Origin: Flavobacteriales bacterium UBA6772
Lineage (GTDB): Bacteria > Bacteroidota > Bacteroidia > Flavobacteriales > Flavobacteriaceae
NCBI GenBank assembly: GCA_905181765.1
Contig: CAJIYW010000001.1
Coordinates: 558,001-622,000 of the forward strand
DNA: 64,000 nt
Direction: 5' to 3'
Positions 1-8,356 of the stretch are shown piece after piece. The notes beneath the pieces were generated by a model. It searched no databases and was not told the origin of the DNA. It was given only the letters and a program-made list of their open reading frames with translations. Each line of letters opens with the position of its first letter. Within the stretch, counting starts at the first letter, position 1. The translations under genes were made by a program, and so were the position numbers.

Positions 1-1
1 T

Positions 2-349
2 CGCAACCTAAGTGGTGGGATTTTAGAAGCATTTGGTAAACTTTTCTATAGAGATTTAAAAGTATACATGTATCCTTATCATGACCAAGAATCTGATACT
101 TTAATTAATAGTGAAAACCTAAAAGTACATCCAAGAGTAAAAGAGCTTTATAAATTCTTTAAAAATAATGGGAAACTTGTAAATATTGATGATTTTGACC
201 CTGAAATTTTAGATATTTTCTCAAGAACTGTCTTAAAAATGGTAAGAGATGGAGAAAATGGCTGGGAAGCAATGTTACCAAAAGGAATTCCTGAAATTAT
301 TAAACAAAAACGTTTATTTGGATATTCTAAAGCTAGAGAAAATAAATAG
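2..349 (+). CDS. C-terminal end of an unrecognised protein (5' truncated by the window)
   Basis: The frame is open from base 2 to a TAG stop, giving about 115 residues of a protein whose start lies outside the window. The fragment begins RNLSGGILEAFGKLF and is soluble, with no membrane segment and many charged residues. I do not recognise the family with certainty. It resembles the tail of a larger flavobacterial protein sometimes labelled nicotinic acid mononucleotide adenylyltransferase-like, but no catalytic motif is visible here to support that. It lies about 60 bases upstream of a sigma factor on the same strand, so the two might be cotranscribed. The reading frame is certain; the function is not. 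Confidence 0.5.
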   Translation, partial: RNLSGGILEAFGKLFYRDLKVYMYPYHDQESDTLINSENLKVHPRVKELYKFFKNNGKLVNIDDFDPEILDIFSRTVLKMVRDGENGWEAMLPKGIPEIIKQKRLFGYSKARENK

Positions 350-408
350 TTTATAAATACCTTAAACCTTTCGGAAAACATTTTGTCTAATTAAAAAAAG
401 GAAGATAC

Positions 409-957
409 TTGACGGATGAAACTGTTTTAATAGAACAATTAATAAATGTTCAAACAAGAGAAAAAGCCTTTAGAGAACTAATTTCTCTCTATAAGGAGCG
501 TTTGTATTGGCATGTTCGGAAAATTGTAATTTCTCATGATGATACAGATGATGTTTTACAAAATACATTTATAAAAATTTACAAAAATATAGGCAAATTT
601 AAACAAGAAAGTAAATTGTTTTCTTGGATGTATAGAATTGCAACAAATGAAGCAATTACTTTCATAAATAAACGCAATAAAGAGAGAAAGATAGACATTT
701 CTGAAGTGCAAGAACAGATCGTTAGCACCTTAGAAAGTGATATTTATTTTTCAGGAGAGGAGATTCAAGAAATTTTACAAAAAGCTATTGCTAGTTTGCC
801 ACAAAAACAGCAACTGGTTTTTAACATGAAATACTTTGATAATATTAAGTATACTCAAATTTCTGAGATACTAGGAACTTCAGTTGGTGCATTGAAAGCC
901 TCTTATTTTCATGCAGTTAAGAAGATAGAAAGCTATATAAAAAAACAATTAAATTAA
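409..957 (+). CDS. ECF-type RNA polymerase sigma factor
   Basis: This 182-residue protein has the two-domain layout of an extracytoplasmic function sigma factor. Region 2 spans roughly residues 20-90, with the DDVLQNTFIKIYKNI core-binding helix and SWMYRIATNEAI. Region 4 spans about residues 118-178, with a helix-turn-helix around YTQISEILGTSVGALKASY. The likely start is a TTG codon, because no ATG fits before region 2. It is followed by a membrane-anchored protein and a periplasmic protein, the usual flavobacterial set of sigma factor, partner and sensor, which suggests an envelope-stress or metal response. Its regulon cannot be told from sequence. Confidence 0.9.
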   Translation: MTDETVLIEQLINVQTREKAFRELISLYKERLYWHVRKIVISHDDTDDVLQNTFIKIYKNIGKFKQESKLFSWMYRIATNEAITFINKRNKERKIDISEVQEQIVSTLESDIYFSGEEIQEILQKAIASLPQKQQLVFNMKYFDNIKYTQISEILGTSVGALKASYFHAVKKIESYIKKQLN

Positions 958-990
958 ACCTTTTATAAAATTTAATGTCTAAATATTAGG

Positions 991-1534
991 ATGGAACAAG
1001 AAATAAATAATAGTGAAGTGTTTTTAAAATCAGTGCTACAAAATAGCGTAGGTTTTTCTGTACCTAAAGATTATTTTAATACTGCGGAAGATCGCTTCTC
1101 ATCTTTTCTTATAGAAAGAGAACTTCCAGAAGAAACTGGCTTTTCAATTCCTGAAAATTATTTTCAAAACGTAGAAAAATCAATTCTTAAAAAAACAGGA
1201 TTTAAAAAAGAGGTAAAAGTTATTTCTTTAAAAAGTAAATTCTTAAAATACATTCCTGTTGCCGCTGTAGCATCTGTAGCATTGCTTTTAAGCATTAATT
1301 ATTTCACCTCTTCAACTAGCTCAGAAATTAATTTTGATACACTTGAGCAGAACCGATATAGAAAACTGGATTGTAGAAAACTCAAATGAATTATCAGACA
1401 AAGATTTTGTTGCCATATTACGTAGTGAAATTTCAAATGAAAATGATTTTGCTTTAACAGATTTACAAAGTGATGCAATTGAAGAATATATTATCAATAT
1501 AGAAGAAAGTTCTTTATTAAATGAAAACTACTAA
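991..1534 (+). CDS. Probable membrane-anchored sigma factor partner (frameshifted)
   Basis: Two overlapping frames together encode one protein of about 180 residues. The N-terminal 85 residues are soluble and contain two related 'GF(S)xPxxYF' repeats (GFSVPKDYF, GFSIPENYF). A single membrane helix follows at about residues 87-107 (YIPVAAVASVALLL), then an outer-side tail rich in Asp and Glu. The frame changes near base 1345, where removing one base joins FDTL to SRTDIENWIVEN. One membrane helix between a cytoplasmic and a periplasmic part, placed just after an ECF sigma gene, suggests an anti-sigma role, but no known anti-sigma domain is recognised. The break is probably a sequencing error. 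Confidence 0.6.
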
Positions 1535-1535
1535 T

Positions 1536-1988
1536 ATGAAAAATAAGATACTCGCTCTAGCACTATTACTTACTACGTTTTTATCTTTTGGACAACATAA
1601 TAAGGAAAGTAGAGAAAAAATAAAAGCCTTAAAAGTTGCTTATCTTACGCAAGAACTTAAACTAAATGCTATTGAGGCACAGCAATTTTGGCCACTATAT
1701 CATAAGCATAAAGAAAAAATAGATAATTATCAAGAAAAAGATAGATCTAAATTTAGAAAATTTAGAAAATTAGAAAATTTAGAGAATTTAGAAGAAGCCG
1801 AAGCAAAAAAACTAGTATTCTTAAAAGCAACTTTAGATAAGAAAATAATTATTGAAAAAGAGCTGTTTATTTCTGAAGTATCTGCATTTTTATCATACAA
1901 TAAAATTATAAAACTTTATCTTAGTGAAAGAGAATTTGCAAGAAAGTTGATGCGCAAGTATGGTAAAGAGAGAAAAAGCAAAGAATAG
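1536..1988 (+). CDS. Periplasmic 'sensor of ECF-type sigma factor' family protein
   Basis: The chosen ATG gives MKNKILALALLLTTFLSFGQ, a clear signal peptide. A second in-frame ATG at 1521 would add five residues and overlap the preceding gene. The mature part, about 130 residues, is almost entirely alpha-helical and highly charged, as in small periplasmic CpxP/Spy-like helical sensors. It carries KLNAIEAQQFWPLYHKH near residue 45. A short repetitive stretch around residues 70-85 (KFRKFRKLENLENLEEAE) comes from an AT-rich DNA repeat. Flavobacterial homologues beside ECF sigma genes are annotated as sensors of the sigma factor. The role here is inferred from that context. Confidence 0.7.
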   Translation: MKNKILALALLLTTFLSFGQHNKESREKIKALKVAYLTQELKLNAIEAQQFWPLYHKHKEKIDNYQEKDRSKFRKFRKLENLENLEEAEAKKLVFLKATLDKKIIIEKELFISEVSAFLSYNKIIKLYLSEREFARKLMRKYGKERKSKE

Positions 1989-2009
1989 CATAAGGTTACT
2001 TCTTAAAAC

Positions 2010-2038
2010 TAAAAAAGAGGCTAACGCCTCTTTTTTTT
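2010..2038. terminator. Bidirectional intrinsic terminator
   Basis: The stem is AGAGGC / GCCTCT with a three-base loop. It is flanked by A-rich sequence on the left and a run of T on the right, so it can end the sigma/sensor operon on the plus strand. In the other direction it can end the small gene that stops at 2037. Confidence 0.8.
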
Positions 2039-2231
2039 ATTTTATAAAAGTCATACATATTGATAACTCTGGTTTATTTTCAATAAAAATTTTTAGCCAA
2101 ATTCTTAATTCTTCAATTTCATAAGGCAACAAAGTATCTAAACCTTTTTTTAATTCTTTACAAAACAAATCTGAATTAAAACTAACCTTCTTTAGAATAG
2201 TCTTTGTGTACTCGAACATTGCTCTAGCCAT
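2037..2231 (-). CDS. Small conserved flavobacterial protein, function unknown
   Basis: This 64-residue protein starts MARAMFEYTKTILKKVSF and has no membrane segment or signal peptide. It is helical and basic at the N-terminus, then has an acidic-hydrophobic middle (LLPYEIEELRIWLKIF). I recall similar short proteins in other Flavobacteriaceae, which together with the adjoining terminator supports it as a real gene rather than chance. No function is known to me. It lies downstream of, and in the same direction as, another small gene at 2356-2616, but a terminator separates them, so it probably has its own promoter. Confidence 0.6.
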   Translation of the reverse strand: MARAMFEYTKTILKKVSFNSDLFCKELKKGLDTLLPYEIEELRIWLKIFIENKPELSICMTFIK

Positions 2232-2294
2232 AAATTTAATATTTAATAATCATAACGCACAAATGAAATGATTCGTATAACTATTCAAATTTAA

Positions 2295-2325
2295 TAAAAA
2301 AAACCATCAACTGTAAGTTGATGGT
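2295..2325 (-). terminator. Intrinsic terminator for the 86-residue protein gene
   Basis: A perfect ten-base stem (ACCATCAACT / AGTTGATGGT) with a three-base loop is followed, on the minus strand, by seven or more T residues. It lies 31 bases beyond the stop of the gene at 2356-2616. Confidence 0.8.
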
Positions 2326-2355
2326 AGTTAAAAAAATGTTTAAAAAGTGTTAAAA

Positions 2356-2616
2356 TTAAAGCTTGTTAATTTTAGCAACTAACTCTCCTGCTTTAGCTTC
2401 TAAATCGGCACTTACACTTTGGTAATGCGCCTTTTTGTTCTCAACACCTTTCTGGTTAATTTTTGCAATTAAAACGTCAAAAGTATTTATAGTTTCATCT
2501 ATAATTGCTTCTACCTTTTTATTATCTCCTTTAGGATCTACTTTTTCAGTTACAAAACCGATAATATCACCTAATGTATAATTGATATCTTTTTTTAAGT
2601 TTTTTATGCTAGCCAT
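2356..2616 (-). CDS. Conserved flavobacterial hypothetical protein (86 aa)
   Basis: A short, helical, lysine-rich soluble protein beginning MASIKNLKKDINYTLGDIIG. The second half is an amphipathic helix (DLEAKAGELVAKINKL) that could form a coiled coil. No catalytic motif is visible. It has a clean gene structure: a promoter-like TAACTTTG at 2640-2647 about 24 bases before the start, and a strong terminator just after the stop. Similar proteins occur widely in Flavobacteriaceae as hypothetical proteins. Its monocistronic layout suggests an independent, perhaps abundant, small protein, but no function can be assigned. Confidence 0.75.
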   Translation of the reverse strand: MASIKNLKKDINYTLGDIIGFVTEKVDPKGDNKKVEAIIDETINTFDVLIAKINQKGVENKKAHYQSVSADLEAKAGELVAKINKL

Positions 2617-2639
2617 AATATATTTTAATTTTAAAAGTG

Positions 2640-2647
2640 CAAAGTTA
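2640..2647 (-). promoter_or_regulatory. -7 promoter element (TAACTTTG)
   Basis: Matches the Bacteroidota -7 consensus TAnnTTTG on the minus strand, 24 bases ahead of the start at 2616. No convincing -33 TTG was seen at the expected spacing. Confidence 0.5.
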
Positions 2648-2657
2648 GCTTATTTAT

Positions 2658-3350
2658 TTAAATGAGCGCTATAAGTTCCTTGATATTTACTAAAGTTATG
2701 TAATCTAATTTTTGTTGGTCTTCTTCAAGAATCTCTTCATGAACCCAAGTGGTATGAAAAGGAACATGTATTGCACTTGCATTTATATTTAAAAGGGGTA
2801 AAACGTCTGACTTTAGGGAGTTTCCAATCATTAATAATTGCGAAGGTGCTATGTCTAAATGCTTCACTAATTTTAAATAATCTTTCTCTTTTTTGTCACT
2901 CATAACCTCTACATGGTGAAAATATTGCAAAAGATTAGATTTCTCTAATTTTCTTTCCTGATCTAGTAAATCTCCTTTTGTAGCTACAATTAAACGATAC
3001 TTGCCTTGCAAACCTTGTAAAACCTCTTCTACTCCATCTAAAAGTTCTATTGGTTTCTCTAGCATATCTTTACCAATATCTAGTATTTTCCCTATCGTTT
3101 CTTGCGGCAATTTATAATTAGAAACTACTAACGCACACTCTATCATAGACAAAACAAAACCTTTTATTCCATAACCATAAATGGCTAAATTTTTAATTTC
3201 TGTTTTAAACAGCTCTTGATCTATCTTGGTTTTGGTCTCGTACTTAGAGAGCAATACTGCAAAAGTCTCTTCAGCTTCTCTGAAGTAAGTTTCATTTGTC
3301 CACAATGTATCGTCTGCATCAAAAGCAATTACCTTAATATCTTCAAACAT
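2658..3350 (-). CDS. HAD-superfamily hydrolase
   Basis: The protein has 230 residues and the haloacid dehalogenase fold. Motif I is AFDADDTLW near residue 9 (nucleophile Asp and acid Asp), motif II is VATKGD near residue 122, a motif III lysine follows around KKEKDYL, and motif IV is MIGNSLKSDVLP near residue 175. A helical cap lies between motifs I and II. It likely hydrolyses a small phosphorylated substrate. Its start is two bases after the kdsB stop, so the two genes form an operon. Context with KDO synthesis makes a role in sugar-phosphate metabolism possible, but it does not look like KdsC, which is shorter and capless. Confidence 0.85.
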   Translation of the reverse strand: MFEDIKVIAFDADDTLWTNETYFREAEETFAVLLSKYETKTKIDQELFKTEIKNLAIYGYGIKGFVLSMIECALVVSNYKLPQETIGKILDIGKDMLEKPIELLDGVEEVLQGLQGKYRLIVATKGDLLDQERKLEKSNLLQYFHHVEVMSDKKEKDYLKLVKHLDIAPSQLLMIGNSLKSDVLPLLNINASAIHVPFHTTWVHEEILEEDQQKLDYITLVNIKELIALI

Positions 3351-3352
3351 TT

Positions 3353-4084
3353 TTAAAAATTTAAGTATTTTTTTGCTTTCTCTAAATCTTCTGGGGTATC
3401 TATACCAATTGCTTCGACGGCAGTTTCTACCATTTTAATCTTTTTTCCAATTTCTTGATACCTTATTGCTTCTATTTTCTCTGATGCCTCTAGAGGTGTC
3501 ATCGGTGTTTTATAAAAATCTAGTAGTGCTTGCTTTCTAAAAGCGTACACTCCTTTATGTTTGTAGTATTTTACAGAAATATCTTTGTCTCTGTGAAACG
3601 GAATTACACTTCTAGAAAAATAAATTGCTAAGTTATTTATATCTGTAATCACCTTTACATTATTAGGGTTTTCGATATCTTCTTGGTTTGTAATTTCTAC
3701 TTTTAAAGAAGCTAAATCTATCTCTTTATTTACATCCTCTTTGAAGACCTCAATTAACTGAGATAGTGAAGTTTTATCTATAAAAGGCTCATCTCCTTGC
3801 ACGTTAATTACGATGTCTGTATCTAAAAACGCTACAGCTTCTGCAATTCTATCAGAACCGCACTCGTGTGCAGTTTTACTCATAATTACATTTCCACCAG
3901 CATCTAAAATGTTCTTTTGAATAACTTCTGAATCTGTAACAACATATACCTCATCAAATAAATTAGTACTTAAAGCGGCCTCAAAAGTTCTTAAAATAAC
4001 TGTTTTACCCCCTAAATCTTTCATTAGTTTACCAGGAAAACGAGATGCACTGTAACGTGCAGGAATCATTGCAATAATTTTCAT
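3353..4084 (-). CDS. kdsB: 3-deoxy-manno-octulosonate cytidylyltransferase
   Basis: KdsB activates KDO with CTP to give CMP-KDO, needed for the inner core of lipopolysaccharide; it acts in the cytoplasm. The 243 residues match the usual length. The nucleotide-binding [12 protein letters not shown] motif is at residues 7-18, [10 protein letters not shown] is near residue 74, and [10 protein letters not shown] is near residue 93. It is the first gene of a two-gene operon with a HAD hydrolase. A TACCTTTG -7 box lies 20 bases upstream of the ATG, which implies a very short leader. Confidence 0.97.
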   Translation of the reverse strand: MKIIAMIPARYSASRFPGKLMKDLGGKTVILRTFEAALSTNLFDEVYVVTDSEVIQKNILDAGGNVIMSKTAHECGSDRIAEAVAFLDTDIVINVQGDEPFIDKTSLSQLIEVFKEDVNKEIDLASLKVEITNQEDIENPNNVKVITDINNLAIYFSRSVIPFHRDKDISVKYYKHKGVYAFRKQALLDFYKTPMTPLEASEKIEAIRYQEIGKKIKMVETAVEAIGIDTPEDLEKAKKYLNF

Positions 4085-4103
4085 AAAGACATTTTATAAG
4101 TTT

Positions 4104-4111
4104 CAAAGGTA
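4104..4111 (-). promoter_or_regulatory. -7 promoter element for kdsB operon (TACCTTTG)
   Basis: An exact TAnnTTTG match on the minus strand, 20 bases upstream of the kdsB start. The nearest upstream TTG is too far away (about 28 bases) to be a standard -33 element. Confidence 0.5.
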
Positions 4112-4192
4112 ATATTTAAATAAATACCGTTAATCTAGACAAGCTATTTTAATCTAAACAATTATTAATTGCTATAAATATTTAAAACGGAG

Positions 4193-4222
4193 ACAAAAAA
4201 AATGTGCTGTATACAGCACATT
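4193..4222 (-). terminator. Intrinsic terminator after the OmpA-family gene
   Basis: Bases 4201-4222 form a perfect 22-base palindrome (AATGTGCTGTA / TACAGCACATT). On the minus strand it is followed by a run of T, and it lies 25 bases past the stop of the gene at 4248. Confidence 0.75.
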
Positions 4223-4247
4223 TTATATTTTTGACAACGTTTACTTC

Positions 4248-5117
4248 TTAATTTTTTAGTTCAGTTTCACCCGCTAAAATTGCAAAGAATTTATCTAAAT
4301 TTGGTAAAATCACAATTCTAGTTCTTCTATTTTTTCTTCTATTGTCACTTGATGAGTTATCCACTAAAGGCATTGTACTACCTCTGCCAGAAGCAATCAA
4401 CCTACTTCCTGCTACATTATACTTTTTCTCCAAAAGTCTTACAATAGAAGTTGCTCTTTTTACACTCAAATCCCAATTATCTTGCACAACAGCATTACTT
4501 ATTGTTCTAGAATCTGTGTGTCCTTCTATCATAACATCCATACTAGGTTCAGATTTTATAACAGCTGCTAATTTTGCTATTAACTTGTATGCACCTCTTT
4601 TTACTTGATAACTTGCGGTATTAAATAATAATTTATCTGAAACTGAAATCATAACAACAGTTTGCTCTATATTGATATTCACATCATCCGAATTTTCTAA
4701 ATCAGAGATATCTATAGATTGTTTTAAGTTATACGCAACAGCTAAATTTAAAGAATCCTTTAAGTTCTTTGCTCCTGCAAGCTTGCTAGCATCAACTTTT
4801 GCCAATGTTTTATTCATTAACAATCTTGTTTCTTTTGAAATAACAGCTGTATTACCAACCATATCTAACTTTAAGCTATTTTCTTTTTCTAAAGTAACAT
4901 TATCACTTTTTAAAGAATTTATTTTTTGATTGTAAGTTTCTACACGTCTTTCAATAGTTGCAAATTTTGCTGCTAATGCATCTTTTTCTAATGTAGTTTT
5001 TTGAAGATTTCCTTTGGTGTCTTTATACTTAGTTTCTAGGGCTACAAACTTTTTTTTTGATACGCAAGATGTTGCTAATAATGCGAAAATTATTACAGGG
5101 ATAATTAATGATTTCAT
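4248..5117 (-). CDS. OmpA-family peptidoglycan-binding lipoprotein
   Basis: The 289-residue protein begins with a lipoprotein signal and a lipobox ending in Cys (LLATSC, residues 13-18). A coiled-coil region of about residues 25-85 follows (LQKTTLEKDALAAKF). The C-terminal OmpA domain covers about residues 150-275. It has the peptidoglycan-binding signature EGHTDSRTI near residue 198 and ASGRGSTMPLVDN near 242, then NRRTRIVI. It is expected to be anchored in the outer membrane and tether it to the cell wall. It is transcribed alone, with a strong terminator behind it. Confidence 0.9.
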   Translation of the reverse strand: MKSLIIPVIIFALLATSCVSKKKFVALETKYKDTKGNLQKTTLEKDALAAKFATIERRVETYNQKINSLKSDNVTLEKENSLKLDMVGNTAVISKETRLLMNKTLAKVDASKLAGAKNLKDSLNLAVAYNLKQSIDISDLENSDDVNINIEQTVVMISVSDKLLFNTASYQVKRGAYKLIAKLAAVIKSEPSMDVMIEGHTDSRTISNAVVQDNWDLSVKRATSIVRLLEKKYNVAGSRLIASGRGSTMPLVDNSSSDNRRKNRRTRIVILPNLDKFFAILAGETELKN

Positions 5118-5192
5118 TCTTTACTTTGTTTAATTGTTATAAGCCCAGATTATGGTACTCAATTTATATTTAGGTTACTGTGTAATGGTTTC

Positions 5193-7829
5193 TTATTTTA
5201 AAGCTTTTAAACTGCTTTTAATCGTTTCTATTTTTGCAACTGTATCTGCTTCTTTTTTACGTTCTATTGTAATTACTTGTGCTGGTGCGTTTGCAACAAA
5301 GCGTTCATTAGAGAGCTTCTTTGCAATTCCAAATAAGAAACCTTCTGCTCTTTTCAGCTCTGCTTCTAATTTCTTAACTTCTGCTTCTACATCTATATTT
5401 TCATTAGAAATAGGTACAAAGTATTCATTAGACTTTACTCTAAAAGAGGCTCCTTCTACTTTCTCTGTAACTATTTTTATAATTGAAGTATTCGTTAACT
5501 TCTTAATAACAGTATCAAATTCCTTTGAATTGGTATCATTATCGATTACAAATAATTCTACAGCATCTTTAAAAGAAATATTTTTATCTTTTCTAATGGT
5601 TCTAATTCCTGAAATAACTCCGGTTGCAAACTCAAAGTTTTCAATAATTTTAGCATCAGAATCTTTTAATATTGGATATTTAGAGATAATCAATGCTTCT
5701 TCGGGAGTTCTATCTGCAATATATTGCCAGATTTCTTCCGTTAAAAAAGGCATAAAAGGGTGTAATACTTTTAAGTTATTTTCTAAAACTTCAATAATAG
5801 CATCAAACGTTTTCTTGTCTATTGGTTGCTGATATGCAGGTTTTACAATTTCTAATAACCATGAAGAAAAATCATCATTAATTAATTTATAAATTGCCAT
5901 TAAAGCATCAGACAAACGATATTTAGAAAAATGATCTTCTATTTCTGCCAACGTTTTTTGAAACTTTGCTTCATACCAAACCAACCCTATTTTTGAAGTT
6001 TCTGGTTGAGGTAAACTCGCATCTACTTCCCAACCTTTTATCAAACGGAATGCATTCCATATTTTATTTGCAAACCCTTTTCCTTGCTGACAAAGATCTT
6101 CTTCAAACATTAAATCATTACCAGCAGCAGAACTTAATAACAAACCAACTCTTACACCATCTGCGCCGTAGTCTTCAATTAGTTTTAAAGCATCTGGTGA
6201 GTTTCCTAAAGATTTAGACATTTTACGTCTTTGTTTATCTCTTACCAAACCTGTTAAATATACATTCTGAAAAGGTTTTTCATCTTTATATTCATATCCA
6301 GCAACAATCATTCTTGCCACCCAGAAAAATAAAATATCTGGCCCTGTAACTAAATCGTTTGTTGGGTAGTAGTATTTAATTTCTTCATTTTCAGGATTTC
6401 GAATTCCGTCAAAAACAGACATTGGCCACAACCAAGAAGAAAACCATGTATCTAATGCATCTTCGTCTTGTTTTAAATCTTTAATTGTGAGTTGTGTGTT
6501 GCGTGTTTTCTCTTGAGCAAGAATTAATGCATTCTCTATATTTTCAGCAACAACAAAATCTTCTTTTCCGTCTCCATAAAAATAAGCAGGAATTTGTTGT
6601 CCCCACCAAAGCTGACGACTAATGTTCCAATCACGAACATTCTCCATCCAATGACGATAGGTATTTTCGAATTTCTTTGGATATAAATTAATTGCTGTGT
6701 CTTCACCTAAAACAGCATCAATAGCAGGTTTTGCTAAATCTTTCATTTTTAAAAACCATTGATCTGACAATCTTGGTTCGATAACTGCTTTGGTTCTTTC
6801 TGAGGTTCCTACTTTATTTGTGTGAACTTCTGTTTTTACTAAAAATCCTTTTTCTTCTAATTCTTTAGAAATTTCTTTACGAACAACAAATCTGTCTTTG
6901 CCTTGGTAATGCAATCCGAAAGAATTTAAAGAAGCATCATCATTAAAAATATCAATTACTTCTAATTTATGTTTATCCCCTAAATTTTTATCATTTTCAT
7001 CATGTGCAGGTGTTACTTTTAAACAACCTGTTCCGAATTCAATATCAACATATTCATCTTCTATAATAGGAATAACTCGATTACATAAAGGAACAATTGC
7101 TTTCTTTCCTTTTAAATGCGAAAAACGTTCATCATTAGGATTTATACAAATTGCTGTATCTCCAAAAATAGTTTCTGGTCTTGTAGTAGCAATAGTTAAC
7201 GTATCTTCTGAACCTTCAATTTTATATTCTAAATAGTACAAGTTTCCTTGTCTTTCCTCATGAATCACCTCTTCATCAGACAATGTAGTCTTTGCTTCAG
7301 GATCCCAATTCACCATTCTAAATCCTCTGTAAATTAAACCTTTGTTGTATAAATCAACAAAAACCTTAATTACAGACTCAGACATTTCGGGGTCCATTGT
7401 AAAAGAAGTTCTTTCCCAATCACAAGAAGCACCTAGCTTCTTTAACTGTTCTAAAATTTTTCCTCCATATTCATCCTTCCATTCAAAAGCATGCTGTAAA
7501 AATTCCTCTCTTGTTAAATCGCTTTTACTAATTCCCTGCTCTTTTAACTTGGCAACAACTTTTGCTTCTGTTGCAATAGATGCATGATCTGTTCCTGGAA
7601 CCCAACAAGCGTTTTTACCTAATAAACGTGCACGTCTAATTAAAACATCTTGAATCGTATTATTTAGCATATGACCCATATGTAGCACACCTGTTACGTT
7701 TGGTGGCGGAATTACAATTGTATAAGGTTCTCTTTCGTCTGGCGTTGAATGAAAGTAATTATTTTTCATCCAGTAGTCATACCATTTACCTTCTACCTGG
7801 CTTGCATCATATTTAGATGGAATTGTCAT
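5193..7829 (-). CDS. valS: Valyl-tRNA synthetase
   Basis: ValS charges tRNA-Val with valine. The 878 residues are full length and unbroken. PPPNVTGVLHMGHML at residues 41-55 contains the HIGH-type motif. An editing domain lies in the middle (TIATTRPETIFGD, TPAHDENDKNL). RRKMSKSLGNSPD near residue 535 is the KMSKS loop. A C-terminal coiled coil (EVKKLEAELKRAEGF) is typical of bacterial ValRS. A TATTTTTG -7 box lies about 30 bases upstream of the ATG. The gene stands alone between the OmpA-family gene and a divergent DUF1573 gene. Confidence 0.98.
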   Translation of the reverse strand: MTIPSKYDASQVEGKWYDYWMKNNYFHSTPDEREPYTIVIPPPNVTGVLHMGHMLNNTIQDVLIRRARLLGKNACWVPGTDHASIATEAKVVAKLKEQGISKSDLTREEFLQHAFEWKDEYGGKILEQLKKLGASCDWERTSFTMDPEMSESVIKVFVDLYNKGLIYRGFRMVNWDPEAKTTLSDEEVIHEERQGNLYYLEYKIEGSEDTLTIATTRPETIFGDTAICINPNDERFSHLKGKKAIVPLCNRVIPIIEDEYVDIEFGTGCLKVTPAHDENDKNLGDKHKLEVIDIFNDDASLNSFGLHYQGKDRFVVRKEISKELEEKGFLVKTEVHTNKVGTSERTKAVIEPRLSDQWFLKMKDLAKPAIDAVLGEDTAINLYPKKFENTYRHWMENVRDWNISRQLWWGQQIPAYFYGDGKEDFVVAENIENALILAQEKTRNTQLTIKDLKQDEDALDTWFSSWLWPMSVFDGIRNPENEEIKYYYPTNDLVTGPDILFFWVARMIVAGYEYKDEKPFQNVYLTGLVRDKQRRKMSKSLGNSPDALKLIEDYGADGVRVGLLLSSAAGNDLMFEEDLCQQGKGFANKIWNAFRLIKGWEVDASLPQPETSKIGLVWYEAKFQKTLAEIEDHFSKYRLSDALMAIYKLINDDFSSWLLEIVKPAYQQPIDKKTFDAIIEVLENNLKVLHPFMPFLTEEIWQYIADRTPEEALIISKYPILKDSDAKIIENFEFATGVISGIRTIRKDKNISFKDAVELFVIDNDTNSKEFDTVIKKLTNTSIIKIVTEKVEGASFRVKSNEYFVPISNENIDVEAEVKKLEAELKRAEGFLFGIAKKLSNERFVANAPAQVITIERKKEADTVAKIETIKSSLKALK

Positions 7830-7858
7830 ATTTTGGAATAGTTTTAAAATATAGGATG

Positions 7859-7866
7859 CAAAAATA
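7859..7866 (-). promoter_or_regulatory. -7 promoter element for valS (TATTTTTG)
   Basis: Minus-strand TAnnTTTG match 30 bases upstream of the valS start. It forms a divergent promoter region with the plus-strand element at 7926-7933. Confidence 0.5.
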
Positions 7867-7925
7867 CAAAACTCTATTTTGTAGAAAAAATAAGTAGTTG
7901 ATTTTTTAAAACAAATTATTAGTCT

Positions 7926-7933
7926 TAATTTTG
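7926..7933 (+). promoter_or_regulatory. -7 promoter element for the DUF1573 gene (TAATTTTG)
   Basis: Exact TAnnTTTG match 19 bases before the ATG at 7952. It overlaps an upstream in-frame TTG at 7931 and so argues against that longer start. A TTG at 7898-7900 lies 25 bases upstream, slightly further than usual. Confidence 0.5.
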
Positions 7934-7951
7934 CAAGGTAAAATTATAATT

Positions 7952-8356
7952 ATGAAAACATTAGGAACGCTTCTTTTAGTATTATGTGCCACTTTATCAA
8001 TAAATTCTCAAGAATTTAAATTTGAACAAGAAACCATTGATTATGGAAAAATAATTAAAGGCTCAGAAGGAGAAAGAACATTTGTCTTTACAAATGTTGG
8101 AGATGCACCTTTAATAATACAAAGTATAAAATCTTCTTGTGGATGTACAGTGCCTAAAAAACCAGAAGCCCCAATTATGCCTGGAGAAAAAGGAGAAATA
8201 AAGGTTTCTTATGACACGAAAAGAATTGGTGGGTTTTCTAAGCAAATAACAATACTATCGAATGCAACTACTGCTAGAAAAATTGTAAAAATTAAAGGTT
8301 TAGTTTCGAATGTAGCGCTTTTAGAAAAAGAAAAAAGTATTCTTTCTAATAACTAA
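7952..8356 (+). CDS. DUF1573 domain secreted protein
   Basis: The ATG at 7952 gives a 134-residue protein with a signal peptide (MKTLGTLLLVLCATLSINSQ). It is followed by an immunoglobulin-like DUF1573 domain with the hallmark EGERTFVFTNVGDAPLIIQSIKSSCGC pattern around residues 45-70, where the SCGC pair is conserved in the family. The mature protein is predicted to be exported. DUF1573 proteins are common in Bacteroidota but have no firm function. The C-terminus overlaps the convergent gene at 8353 by four bases, stop to stop. Confidence 0.85.
   Translation: MKTLGTLLLVLCATLSINSQEFKFEQETIDYGKIIKGSEGERTFVFTNVGDAPLIIQSIKSSCGCTVPKKPEAPIMPGEKGEIKVSYDTKRIGGFSKQITILSNATTARKIVKIKGLVSNVALLEKEKSILSNN

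Noticed and set aside
1740-1800. Tandem AT-rich repeat of 'aatttagaaa' type units
   Set aside because: It lies inside the sensor gene and encodes a KFRK/LENLEN helix; it is explained as coding low-complexity, not a mobile or CRISPR repeat.
5152-5832. A 226-codon plus-strand open frame
   Set aside because: It lies entirely antisense to the intact valS gene and its product looks like reversed valS codons, with no family similarity.
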